Shown here: in pieces, positions 9,017-17,423 of the stretch
Numbering within the stretch: position 1 is the first letter of the stretch
How the letters are laid out: each line of letters opens with the position of its first letter
Source of the DNA: Tatumella punctata
Lineage (GTDB): Bacteria; Pseudomonadota; Gammaproteobacteria; Enterobacterales; Enterobacteriaceae
DNA: 64,000 nucleotides
Assembly (NCBI RefSeq): GCF_039523735.1
Contig: NZ_BAAAFW010000037.1
Coordinates: 87,459 to 151,458, forward strand
Reading direction: 5' to 3'
Position numbers and translations under genes: made by a program
The notes under the pieces: generated by a model
What the model was told of the DNA's origin: nothing
Seen by the model: the letters and a program-made list of their open reading frames with translations, nothing else
Database searches by the model: none

Positions 9017-9763
9017 ATGGGTCAGTATTGTATACAATTAATTAATCCTAACACCTGCCAGTCGATGACCGAAAATATGGCCTCCGCTGCACGCTCGGTC
9101 GCTGCTCCTGACACCCGTATTCTGGCTGTCAGTCCGGATTCAGGGGTCAATTCCATTGAAGGACATTTTGATGAAGCTATTGCGGCGGTCGGGGTACTGC
9201 AACAAGTGAACGCAGGACTGCGCCAGCGGGTCGACGGGCACATTATTGCCTGTTTCGGCGATCCGGGGCTGCTGGCGGCCAGGGAACTGGCCAGCGGCCC
9301 GGTGATAGGTATTGCTGAAGCGGCAATGCATCTGGCGACAATGGTCGCCACCCGTTTCACTATTGTTACCACCCTGCCACGTACAGTGGTTATCGCCCGC
9401 CACCTGTTACAGCAGTATGGCTTTAGCGGGCATTGCGCGGCAATCCGTACTATCGACCTGCCGGTACTGGCTCTGGAACAGGACAGCCCGCTGCCGGGGG
9501 AGAAAATACGTCAGCAGTGTATTGAGGCGATGAAATATGATAACAGCGGGGCGATTGTGCTGGGCTGTGGCGGGATGGCCGGGCTGGCCAGTGAACTTAC
9601 CCGTGAACTGGGGATCCCGGTTATTGATGGTGTGACTGCGGCAGTGAAAATGCTGGAGTCACTGTTGTCTCTCGGCCTTACCACCAGCAAACACGGTGAC
9701 CTGGCTTATCCGGTACCGAAACCGGTGACCGGTATTTTTTCTCAGTTAAATCCCGCAGGCTAA
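9017..9763 (+). CDS. Asp/Glu/hydantoin racemase family protein
   Basis: This 248-residue cofactor-independent racemase has the paired catalytic cysteines expected of the family: Cys79 in IIACFGDPG and Cys184 in IVLGCGGM. These act as the two acid/base residues on either face of the substrate. The family racemises 5-substituted hydantoins, allantoin or Asp/Glu. The gene starts 15 bases after gntR, so they form one transcript, and the NCS1 permease lies across the divergent promoter. Together they suggest uptake and racemisation of a hydantoin or allantoin. No hydantoinase or carbamoylase is present in the window. Confidence 0.85.
   Translation: MGQYCIQLINPNTCQSMTENMASAARSVAAPDTRILAVSPDSGVNSIEGHFDEAIAAVGVLQQVNAGLRQRVDGHIIACFGDPGLLAARELASGPVIGIAEAAMHLATMVATRFTIVTTLPRTVVIARHLLQQYGFSGHCAAIRTIDLPVLALEQDSPLPGEKIRQQCIEAMKYDNSGAIVLGCGGMAGLASELTRELGIPVIDGVTAAVKMLESLLSLGLTTSKHGDLAYPVPKPVTGIFSQLNPAG
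9026..9040. promoter_or_regulatory. Candidate GntR operator 3 inside the racemase gene
   Basis: TATTGTATACAATTA, with a perfect 12-base palindrome at 9027-9038, lies over codons 4 to 8 of the racemase gene. The core matches the two intergenic candidates. It could act as a roadblock or a looping operator, although the sequence also has to encode protein. Confidence 0.4.
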
Positions 9764-9852
9764 TCATCCGGTCGGCTGCCCCGGGCGTCACCGGCAGGAG
9801 TTGCGCCCGGCGGTATCGCCCTTTATTCTGACATCATCACTCCTGTACTGAT

Positions 9853-9883
9853 AAATACCCTGCATACAGAACTCAGGGTATTT
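9853..9883 (+). terminator. Inverted repeat after the racemase gene, probable terminator
   Basis: A perfect 10-pair stem AAATACCCTG / CAGGGTATTT with an 11-base loop ends in TTTGTTGG. It lies 90 bases beyond the racemase stop and 30 bases before the next gene. The T-run is short. A weaker G/C inverted repeat (CCGGGCG / CGCCCGG) lies upstream at about 9780-9812. Confidence 0.5.
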
Positions 9884-9913
9884 GTTGGTCTGCAATGACT
9901 AATGAGGATTATC

Positions 9914-10474
9914 ATGGCTGTAACACCTGTTTCTGAAAAAGCACTGACCCTGGGCCATGGCCCGGCGTTACTGGCGATTTTTCTCGAACCGACCTGCCCT
10001 TTTTCGGTCCGGGCATTGAATAAACTCGACGGGTTGCTCAGCCTGATGGGCGAAGATCAACTGACTATCAAAATTTATCTGCAGTCTCAGCCATGGCATA
10101 TGTTTTCCGGGGTGATTGTCCGCGCTATCCTCGCCGCCGCTACCCTGCCACAGGGCAACAGTGCCGCCCTGAAAGTCCTGAAAGCGGTGGGTGATCATCG
10201 TGAAGAGTTCGAGTTTACCGACCACTGCAGCGGGCCGAATATGGATGCCACACCACGGCAGATTATCGAACGTATTGAGAAATACAGTGGTGTTGATATC
10301 TGGCTGCCGTTTGAAAAGCCGGAACTGCAACAGCTGATCAAATGGCATTGCAAATATTCCCGTCAGAACGGGATTCATGTATCTCCGACCTTTATGATTA
10401 ATGGCCTGATCCAGCCGGATATGGGTAGTGGTGAAGATATCAGTCAGTGGGCAGAACGGATCCGCAACGCCTGA
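9914..10474 (+). CDS. DsbA-like thioredoxin-fold protein with a single active-site Cys
   Basis: The start at 9914 (186 residues) is taken because the ribosome site (GAGG at 9903-9906) lies inside the longer open frame. The protein has a thioredoxin-fold start (LLAIFLEPTCPFS, Cys28 to Ser31), a helical insert and a cis-Pro segment (HVSPTFMINGL). The usual CxxC is replaced by CPFS, so only a monothiol mechanism is possible. There is no signal peptide, so it should be cytoplasmic. The family includes DsbA oxidoreductases and FrnE-like isomerases. The substrate is unknown and no obvious partner is adjacent. Confidence 0.75.
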   Translation: MAVTPVSEKALTLGHGPALLAIFLEPTCPFSVRALNKLDGLLSLMGEDQLTIKIYLQSQPWHMFSGVIVRAILAAATLPQGNSAALKVLKAVGDHREEFEFTDHCSGPNMDATPRQIIERIEKYSGVDIWLPFEKPELQQLIKWHCKYSRQNGIHVSPTFMINGLIQPDMGSGEDISQWAERIRNA

Positions 10475-10556
10475 TTAACTGACGGCAGATCGCCAGCCGC
10501 TCTGCCGTTCCTTTACTGCTCTCCTGACAGCCAGACTCCGAAATAAATTTTATTAC

Positions 10557-10572
10557 TTTGATGTAAATCACA
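10557..10572. promoter_or_regulatory. Possible CRP site upstream of the AaeB-like pump
   Basis: TTTGA-TGTAAA-TCACA matches the CRP half-site spacing (TGTGA N6 TCACA) with one strong half. It lies about 180 bases before the pump start codon. Confidence 0.35.
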
Positions 10573-10748
10573 CTTTTGTGTTCCTTCACAAAGGCGTAAG
10601 ATGAGGCTCATCACCCAATTCCTGTGTGGAAATGTCCCTGATGCACCGTTAATTTAATCGCCTCTTTTGTAACCATCGCTGGTTGCTGCTGTATAGGTGT
10701 GGCTTTTTTTAGCTGCCTGCAATTATTTTAATAATGATTCAATAAAAA

Positions 10749-12713
10749 ATGCATAATTCATTACTTTTCCGGCTTCGTTTTGCCTGCAAAACGACTTTTG
10801 CCCTGGTGATGGCGTTAGTACTTAGCTTTGTCCTGCAGCTGGACACACCAAAATGGTCAATGATGACAGTCGCTATTATTGCTGCTTCTCCGGCGTTCGC
10901 CTCCGGCGGAGAGCCGATGACCGGCGTACTGAGGTTCAGGGGATTTTTACGGCTGATAGGTACCGCGATTGGTTCACTGGGGGCGGTCATCATTATCTGC
11001 GGCCTGTCACGTGCCCCGGTACTGATGCTGTTTGCCTGTTGTCTGTGGGCGGGTTTCTTTTCCTGGCTATATACGATTGTTAAGCAGGAAATCTCTTATG
11101 CTTTCGGCCTTGCCGGCTATTCGGTATTTATTATTCTGGTCACCGCCTGGCAAACGCCTCAGGCAGCGCCGCAAATAGCAATTTACCGTTCGCTGGAAAT
11201 ATCTTTAGGGCTGTTGTGTATTATATTTTCCGATTTAATCTTTATGCCCCGCAGTATTAAGCCGCAAATAAAACGCTTTATTGATGACTGTCCAATGGCA
11301 TTATTTCGCCTGATGGCCTGCTGCTTTACCGCAGCCAATGAGCAGGAATTTGAAGAGCGTTTCAGGCATATGCTTGAAGAATGTAAAAAGTTTAATGCAA
11401 TGCGTCAGGTACTGAAAATGGAGTCCACCCATAATAATCCGGTGTTACTGCAGCGGCTGAAGGGAATAAACGGACTGATGTTTCATTTATGTACCCTGAC
11501 CTATGAAACCTGGCAGTATTTCCACCAGCGTCCGGAAAAACGCAGTACCAGCTGGTATCTGCTGTTCAGCCAGATACCAGACAGCACTCCGGCACTGACA
11601 CAGAAACTCCACCAGTTTACTTTACTTATTCCTCAGTTAGCGTCACATCAGACCCCGTATGCCCTCTCTTCCTGGATAAAAGGGCTGAAAGAATTACGTA
11701 TTCTGTGCACCGGGTTTCACTCCAAAGTGCCATTGCATGATATCGAGAAGGAAATAATCAGCCGTTATGCGATTAATGCTGCGGCTTCGGTACAAAGAAA
11801 ACATGCTCTGGTGAACGGCTTCCGTACTTTCCTGACCGGCTTTGTCGGCTGCTGTTTATGGTTTACCACCACCTCAACAGCAGTCACAGGGTTTCTGATT
11901 ATCTCGAGTATTGTTGCTACCCTGGCGATGCGGGCAGAAAATCCGCGCCGCGTCGCCATGGATTTTATCTACGGTATGATTTATATCCTGCCGGTCAGCT
12001 TTTTTTATTACCTGATTGTCCTGCCTGCCACCCAGCAGAGTTTCTTATTACTGATTATTGCAGTCAGTATTCTGGTATTTTTCTTTTCTCTGTGTGTACA
12101 GTGGAAAATCCTGGGCAGTGCGGCTTCTCTGATGTTTATTTTTAACCTGATCCCGATTACCAACCCGGAAGTGTTCAATTTCAGTCATTATCTGGACAGC
12201 GCCCTGGGACAGATTATCGGTGCCATTGTGACCCTGCTGATTATCTGGCTGATTCCGGACTTAAGTAAAAGCTCCATGTCCAATGCACTGTTACGCAATA
12301 TTCTTACTACCTCACTGCAGACACTGACCACTAACCCTAAACGACGTAAAATCAGTCGTCTCAGCGCCTTATACGATGACCTGTTGTTACTGATCACCCT
12401 TGATAGCCGTAAATTAAAACGTTACCGTCTCGGGATTAATCTGATCATTATTTACCGGCGTATTACCGCCTTAAATATTCCCTATTTGCAGACACTGTCT
12501 GACTTTCACCTGCAGATCCGTGAAACAGCCAGTGATTTATCTCAGCAGAAAATGGCGATTCAGCGGGAACGGGCTTATGTAAAACTGCAGCAGTTACTGC
12601 ATGAATATCTGGTGATTATCCGGATATTGCCTGATAACGAAAAAATAGCCCTTGTGGTTAATGATTTACAGACACTACTCAGTACATATAAAGGGGAACT
12701 GATTAGCCGCTGA
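10749..12713 (+). CDS. AaeB-like FUSC-family aromatic acid efflux protein
   Basis: This 654-residue protein has two membrane blocks of about six helices each (about residues 10-165 and 360-500), each followed by a cytoplasmic helical region. The first block contains LDTPKWSMMTVAIIAASPAFASGGEP and FRGFLRLIGT, which correspond closely to E. coli AaeB; the second has SIVATLAMRAENPRRVAMDFIYG. AaeB exports hydroxybenzoate-like acids with the membrane-fusion protein AaeA. No aaeA or aaeX lies beside this gene, so it is an orphan homologue. A possible CRP site lies upstream. Confidence 0.85.
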   Translation: MHNSLLFRLRFACKTTFALVMALVLSFVLQLDTPKWSMMTVAIIAASPAFASGGEPMTGVLRFRGFLRLIGTAIGSLGAVIIICGLSRAPVLMLFACCLWAGFFSWLYTIVKQEISYAFGLAGYSVFIILVTAWQTPQAAPQIAIYRSLEISLGLLCIIFSDLIFMPRSIKPQIKRFIDDCPMALFRLMACCFTAANEQEFEERFRHMLEECKKFNAMRQVLKMESTHNNPVLLQRLKGINGLMFHLCTLTYETWQYFHQRPEKRSTSWYLLFSQIPDSTPALTQKLHQFTLLIPQLASHQTPYALSSWIKGLKELRILCTGFHSKVPLHDIEKEIISRYAINAAASVQRKHALVNGFRTFLTGFVGCCLWFTTTSTAVTGFLIISSIVATLAMRAENPRRVAMDFIYGMIYILPVSFFYYLIVLPATQQSFLLLIIAVSILVFFFSLCVQWKILGSAASLMFIFNLIPITNPEVFNFSHYLDSALGQIIGAIVTLLIIWLIPDLSKSSMSNALLRNILTTSLQTLTTNPKRRKISRLSALYDDLLLLITLDSRKLKRYRLGINLIIIYRRITALNIPYLQTLSDFHLQIRETASDLSQQKMAIQRERAYVKLQQLLHEYLVIIRILPDNEKIALVVNDLQTLLSTYKGELISR

Positions 12714-12788
12714 TGTGTGCAAAGCCGGCCACGGTTAACTTCGCAGCTGCGGGGTTATGCGGCTGTCTGGCTCTGCCACTGATTAATC

Positions 12789-12804
12789 TGTGAAACACAT
12801 CACA
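12789..12804. promoter_or_regulatory. CRP binding site of the ascorbate-type PTS operon
   Basis: TGTGA-AACACA-TCACA is an exact match to the CRP consensus TGTGA N6 TCACA. It lies about 90 bases upstream of the PTS IIA gene, a suitable position for activation of a sugar-uptake operon. Confidence 0.75.
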
Positions 12805-12893
12805 ATAATGTCTGCAGGCTTTATGTAATGTGAGACGCTGATTTTACGAGGTTTTTCAGATCCCTGCGGTTTTCATCATGAAAAGGGTATGCA

Positions 12894-13334
12894 ATGTTAA
12901 CTGACTATCTGACCAAAGAAAGAATCCATATCTGTGACACTGTCGCTGACTGGCAACAGGCGGTGACCTTATCTGCTGACCCGTTACTGAAACAGGGTGT
13001 GATCAGCCAGAGATATATTGATGAGATTATCGCAGAACACGGGCGAACCGGCCCTTATTATGTGTTGGCCCCCGGCGTTGCCATGCCCCATAGCCGTCCG
13101 GAAAATGGTTCCAACGGTATTGGCCTCTCACTGCTGGTGATCAGGCAAGGTATTAACTTCGGCAGCGAAGACAATGATCCGGTCAAAGTAATTTTCTTTC
13201 TTGCTGCCAAAGATGCTGACAGCCATATCGCTCTTATCTCTTCCCTGGCAGAATTACTTGATGATGAAGAGAATATTGCTCTGCTGGCTACCGGCAACAG
13301 GGATACCATCGATACAATTATTCAGCGCTATTAA
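12894..13334 (+). CDS. PTS EIIA component, ascorbate/mannitol type (UlaC-like)
   Basis: This 146-residue cytoplasmic phosphocarrier takes phosphate from HPr and passes it to the EIIB encoded next. The phosphorylated His is His66 in APGVAMPHSRPEN, the family signature. It is the first gene of an IIA-IIB-IIC operon behind a consensus CRP site. The IIC partner is of the SgaT/UlaA type, so the sugar is L-ascorbate or another carbohydrate with that kind of carrier. No catabolic ula genes (lactonase, decarboxylase, epimerases) lie nearby, so the substrate is uncertain. Confidence 0.88.
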   Translation: MLTDYLTKERIHICDTVADWQQAVTLSADPLLKQGVISQRYIDEIIAEHGRTGPYYVLAPGVAMPHSRPENGSNGIGLSLLVIRQGINFGSEDNDPVKVIFFLAAKDADSHIALISSLAELLDDEENIALLATGNRDTIDTIIQRY

Positions 13335-13404
13335 TCCGTACTGACTGATTTATTTTGCAGTGCCCCTACCTTGCGGGGCACGTTACTTAAACAGAGGAAG
13401 TACT

Positions 13405-13686
13405 ATGAAAATTTTTGCGGTTTGTGGTCATGGTCTCGGCAGCAGTTTTATGCTGGAAAAAAATATTAACACTGTGCTGGCAAAAAACGGCACCACTGCC
13501 GATGTCGGCCATATCGACCTGGCTTCTGTCTCTGATAATCTTGCCGATATTTTTGTGGTCGGTCAGGACCTGGCAGCAGCCATTGCCGGAAAAGTCGATA
13601 GTCAGAAAGTCATCGTACTGAAAAGTATTATTTCAAAAGCTGAACTGGAAGAAAAACTGACCCTGTTTCTGGGGGATCACCGCTGA
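13405..13686 (+). CDS. PTS EIIB component, ascorbate type (UlaB-like)
   Basis: The start at 13405 follows GAGGAAGT and gives 93 residues, the usual length for this family. The phosphorylated Cys7 lies in the N-terminal loop FAVCGHGLGSS, which is diagnostic of lactose/ascorbate-type EIIB proteins. It accepts phosphate from the EIIA product of the gene 70 bases upstream and delivers it to sugar carried by the EIIC at 13732. An upstream in-frame ATG at 13360 would add an unrelated 15-residue leader and has no ribosome site. Confidence 0.9.
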   Translation: MKIFAVCGHGLGSSFMLEKNINTVLAKNGTTADVGHIDLASVSDNLADIFVVGQDLAAAIAGKVDSQKVIVLKSIISKAELEEKLTLFLGDHR

Positions 13687-13731
13687 TTTATCACTGACCA
13701 TCTGACTTGTATAGCTTCGGGGGGTATAACT

Positions 13732-15078
13732 ATGGATTCGGTTCTCTCTTTTTTCCTCGATATACTAAAAGTTCCTTCTATTCTGGTGGGCCTGATCGCA
13801 CTGATCGGCCTGTGTGCCCAGAAAAAAAGCATCGATCTGATCATCCAGGGCACAATTAAAACTATTCTCGGTTTTCTGGTACTGAGCGGTGGTGCAGCCT
13901 TACTGGTGACGACCCTCGGACCGCTGGGCGGAATGTTTGAACATGCATTTAATGTGCAGGGTGTTATTCCTAATAATGAGGCCATTGTTTCATTATCCAT
14001 GAGTAAATATGGTGAAAGTACCGCCTATATTATGGCTTTTGGTATGGTCGCCAATATTTTCCTGGCCAGATTCAGCCGGCTTAAATATATCTACCTGTCA
14101 GGACATGTCTCATTTTATATGGCCTGTATGCTGGCTGTTATTTTAAGCATTACCGGGTTTAGTGGTCTGTCGCTGGTTATCTGCGGCTCACTGATTATGG
14201 GGTTGTTTATGGTTGTTTTCCCGGCACTGGCACAGCCTTTTATGCGGAAAATTACCGGTGAGGATGACGTCGCACTGGCCCATACCGGCACCATTGGTTA
14301 CGTACTTTCAGGTCTGATTGGACGACTGGTCGGCAAAAATTCGCCGTCTACTGAAGAGATGGACTTACCGAAAAATCTCGGTTTCTTACGGGACAGTACT
14401 ATTTCTATCTCACTGACCATGATGGTGGTCTATATCATTCTGAGCCTTTGTTCCGGCAGCAGTTATGTTGAGCAAAACTTTAGTCAGGGACAGAATATCA
14501 TTATCTTTTCTGTGATCATGGGCATCACCTTTGCTGCCGGCGTTTATATTATTCTGGCCGGGGTGCGTCTGATTCTGTCAGAAATTGTGCCTGCCTTTCA
14601 GGGATTCTCGGAAAAGCTGGTCCCTGACGCAAAACCAGCCCTTGACTGCCCTATTGTCTATCCTTATGCACCTAATGCAGTATTAATCGGTTTTATCTCC
14701 AGTTTTGCCGGCGGGCTGGCCGGACTGGTTATTCTGGGCCAGCTGAACTGGGTACTGATCCTGCCGGGGGTCGTTCCGCACTTCTTTACCGGTGCAACCG
14801 CCGGTGTTTTCGGCAATTCCACCGGCGGACGCCGGGGCGCGGTATTCGGAGCCTTTACTAACGGCTTGTTAATTACCTTCCTGCCGGCGATGCTATTGCC
14901 ATTGCTCGGTCAGGTCGGACTGGAGAATACCACTTTCTCAGATTCTGACTTCGGTGTGGTAGGGATTATTCTCGGCAACGGGATTAAATACCTGACCCCT
15001 GCGACTATTATTTCGCTGCTGGTGGCAATCTATCTGCTGATGATTGGTTATAACCTGCTGGCCAGAAAAAAAACCTGA
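13732..15078 (+). CDS. PTS EIIC permease, ascorbate type (UlaA/SgaT-like)
   Basis: This 448-residue membrane carrier resembles E. coli UlaA (465 residues). It has about 10-11 hydrophobic segments and the conserved regions STAYIMAFGMVANI, GHVSFYMACM and PHFFTGATAGVFGNSTGGRRG, the last of which forms part of the sugar site. It translocates and phosphorylates the sugar with the EIIB and EIIA encoded just upstream. The ribosome site is GGGGGT. The operon ends at a hairpin after the stop codon. Confidence 0.88.
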   Translation: MDSVLSFFLDILKVPSILVGLIALIGLCAQKKSIDLIIQGTIKTILGFLVLSGGAALLVTTLGPLGGMFEHAFNVQGVIPNNEAIVSLSMSKYGESTAYIMAFGMVANIFLARFSRLKYIYLSGHVSFYMACMLAVILSITGFSGLSLVICGSLIMGLFMVVFPALAQPFMRKITGEDDVALAHTGTIGYVLSGLIGRLVGKNSPSTEEMDLPKNLGFLRDSTISISLTMMVVYIILSLCSGSSYVEQNFSQGQNIIIFSVIMGITFAAGVYIILAGVRLILSEIVPAFQGFSEKLVPDAKPALDCPIVYPYAPNAVLIGFISSFAGGLAGLVILGQLNWVLILPGVVPHFFTGATAGVFGNSTGGRRGAVFGAFTNGLLITFLPAMLLPLLGQVGLENTTFSDSDFGVVGIILGNGIKYLTPATIISLLVAIYLLMIGYNLLARKKT

Positions 15079-15089
15079 GTCCGATAACA

Positions 15090-15118
15090 GCGGGGGAGAG
15101 ACTCCCCGCCGGATTTTA
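15090..15118 (+). terminator. Terminator of the PTS operon
   Basis: A GC-rich stem (GCGGGG..AG / CTCCCCGC) is followed by GGATTTTAT. It lies 12 bases after the EIIC stop codon, between convergent operons. Confidence 0.7.
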
Positions 15119-15132
15119 TCACTGCCCCCCGC

Positions 15133-16272
15133 TTATCCGCGATAACCAAGGTATTTCAGAAAAGTCTCTCTGCGCTGGCGGTTACGAAAAATATTGATCA
15201 GAAATTCCAGAACATTAAACAACAGACAGAGCAGCAGTAATACCATGATATAAGGCAGAGCATTTTTCCATGGCAGTCCCATCTGATTTACCCCGGCAAT
15301 GGCTTTTATCGCCCATGTTGAAGGCAACAGATCAGAAATAAATCTTACCCCCCACGGCATCGCCTGAACCGGCCAGATGGTTCCGGAAATATAAAATACC
15401 GGCATAGTAATAAATGACAGTGTCAGATAGACAATTTCCACCCGCCGGATACATTCAGTCAGCAGGTTACCGAGGCTGATCACCGCCAGTAAAAACGGGA
15501 ACGTCAGCAGCAGAATTTCCGGGATAGACGCGGTTTGCCGGTAACCTAATACCCATGGCCACAGGCCAAACAACACCACAGATAAAAACAGCCAGATCGG
15601 GATCAACGCCGAATACGCGCCGAGGATCACCGACAGGGAGGGTTGGCCACTGGCGCTGATGGTCAGGTTGACCCTGACACTGGCAATCAGTAGTGAGTGT
15701 TGCAGCAGCATCACCAGCAGCCCCGGAAAGACTATCGCGGCAAAACTGATGCCGGGATTAAATAATGGCTGGGTGATGGCGCGAATCGGTGTCAGCAGCA
15801 CCTGCGCTTCCGGCCGGGTAAAACCATTATTCATCAGAATCGCGCTGTTGTAATGGGTGACCATTTGCTGGTACGCCCCGATAATATCCTGCTCAATCTG
15901 GCCATTCGCCAGCCGGTTGGTCGCATCGCCGAATACGGGGATAGCCACACTCTGGCCAGCCAGCATTTTTTTCTCTAAATCTACCGGCATAACAATGACC
16001 GCAAATACCTTGCGCCAGCCGAGATCACGCCTTGCGCCTTCCAGGCTGGCGTAGTTGATCATATCAATCTTCGAGGTGGCATCCAGATCACGGATAAATA
16101 AACGGCTGGCCGGACTGTGGTCCATGTCCACCACCGCGACCGGTAAATTCCATACGGTACGGTTAGCATACACCAGGCTCATAACACAAAGAGAGATCAG
16201 CAGCATCCCCCACATCGGCCGTTGCAGCATCCCGCTGAGCACCTTTATAAAAGTCTGCCGGTATTCCCTCAT
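15133..16272 (-). CDS. ABC-2 type permease, second of pair (YhhJ/YbhR-like)
   Basis: This 379-residue protein has one N-terminal membrane helix, a large periplasmic domain beginning NLPVAVVDMDHSPASR, and five or six C-terminal helices containing FISGTIWPVQAMP. That is the ABC-2 permease layout of YhhJ, YbhR and YbhS. Its start overlaps the stop of the other permease gene by four bases (ATGA), so the two are translated together and probably form a heterodimer. No ATP-binding gene is present in the operon. Efflux of drugs or toxic metabolites is likely. Confidence 0.85.
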   Translation of the reverse strand: MREYRQTFIKVLSGMLQRPMWGMLLISLCVMSLVYANRTVWNLPVAVVDMDHSPASRLFIRDLDATSKIDMINYASLEGARRDLGWRKVFAVIVMPVDLEKKMLAGQSVAIPVFGDATNRLANGQIEQDIIGAYQQMVTHYNSAILMNNGFTRPEAQVLLTPIRAITQPLFNPGISFAAIVFPGLLVMLLQHSLLIASVRVNLTISASGQPSLSVILGAYSALIPIWLFLSVVLFGLWPWVLGYRQTASIPEILLLTFPFLLAVISLGNLLTECIRRVEIVYLTLSFITMPVFYISGTIWPVQAMPWGVRFISDLLPSTWAIKAIAGVNQMGLPWKNALPYIMVLLLLCLLFNVLEFLINIFRNRQRRETFLKYLGYRG

Positions 16273-17423
16273 ACCATCGCCTCCTGCTCACGTAACCGGA
16301 CCGGTAACCGCTTTCTCACCAGCAGGCTGATCACTAACGGATAGGCGAGTAACAGGGCACAGACCGAGGCAACCGGCTTCGCCGGGACCTGGCGGAGGAA
16401 CAAATCAAACATGGCATATAATGCATGGGTCAGAGGCTCAAGATTCGCAATAATCTGTGCCGGTAATGGCATCGATAATTCGGGGACCGCAATCCCCGAA
16501 AAAGTCATCGCAATACTGACCATTAATGCCATCAGGGTATAGGCGGTAATCGAGGTCCGTGTAAAAGTGAACAGCAATACGGCCAGGCTCTGTGCGGCAA
16601 TAATATAGAAGAATGCCACACAGAACATATACAACGGATTACCTGCCACTGTGGCATCTGAGCTCCAGACCAGTAGTGCAATCTGGCCCATCAGCACCAC
16701 CGTATACACCAGAGTGTAAGGCGCCAGTTTCCCCAGCAGGGACAAGGTAAAGGCACCGGAATAGATCAGTGCTTTACTGCGTGACAGCACATAAATCATA
16801 CAGGTTACAACAAACAGCTGCATCAGATGGATCGTCGCCGCAAATTGCTGGTAATAAATATAACTGCCGCTGGCATTAAACAAACTCTGGTAGGTCAGTG
16901 ATACCTGCGCCAGCGCGGGCACAGGCTTACCGATTTTAGCCGCAATAATCGTCCGGTACTGACTGTTCAGAGCGCTCATTAGTCCGGAAAAATCCTGTGT
17001 CGAATACAGGCCGGCCGCATAAAACAGCGCATTATAATAAAACACCACTTGCGGCTGACGTCCCGCCAGGGCATCAGCTTCAAAATCAGGCGGAATATAC
17101 AAAATCCCGTAATCGTCTGCGGTACGTAATTTTTCCTCCGCCTGTGGCAATCCGCCCGGCCATTCGGTGAGGCGGGCATGGGGACCGGCATCCAGTTTAC
17201 GGATCAGTTCACGGGACAATTGACTATGGTCATTATCCACGACCGCGACCGGCAGATTCAGCAAAGTACCGGCAGAAAAGTTACTGCTCAGTAACCAGAA
17301 CAGTAATAACGGAAAACACCACGTAAGCCAGTGGATCACTGGTTTGCGTGAGTCAGTGCGGATTTGTTTATTAAATGCGCGGTAGAAATAACGCCAGCTG
17401 CGTTTTAATGTTGCCACTGCCAT
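16269..17423 (-). CDS. ABC-2 type permease, first of pair
   Basis: This 384-residue protein has the same fold as its neighbour: an N-terminal helix, a periplasmic domain beginning NLPVAVVDNDHSQLSREL, and C-terminal helices. The shared VAVVDxDHS motif shows that the two permeases arose by duplication. The start overlaps the end of the HlyD gene by 19 bases, so the three genes form one tightly coupled operon. The energising ATPase is either encoded elsewhere or not used. Confidence 0.85.
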   Translation of the reverse strand: MAVATLKRSWRYFYRAFNKQIRTDSRKPVIHWLTWCFPLLLFWLLSSNFSAGTLLNLPVAVVDNDHSQLSRELIRKLDAGPHARLTEWPGGLPQAEEKLRTADDYGILYIPPDFEADALAGRQPQVVFYYNALFYAAGLYSTQDFSGLMSALNSQYRTIIAAKIGKPVPALAQVSLTYQSLFNASGSYIYYQQFAATIHLMQLFVVTCMIYVLSRSKALIYSGAFTLSLLGKLAPYTLVYTVVLMGQIALLVWSSDATVAGNPLYMFCVAFFYIIAAQSLAVLLFTFTRTSITAYTLMALMVSIAMTFSGIAVPELSMPLPAQIIANLEPLTHALYAMFDLFLRQVPAKPVASVCALLLAYPLVISLLVRKRLPVRLREQEAMV

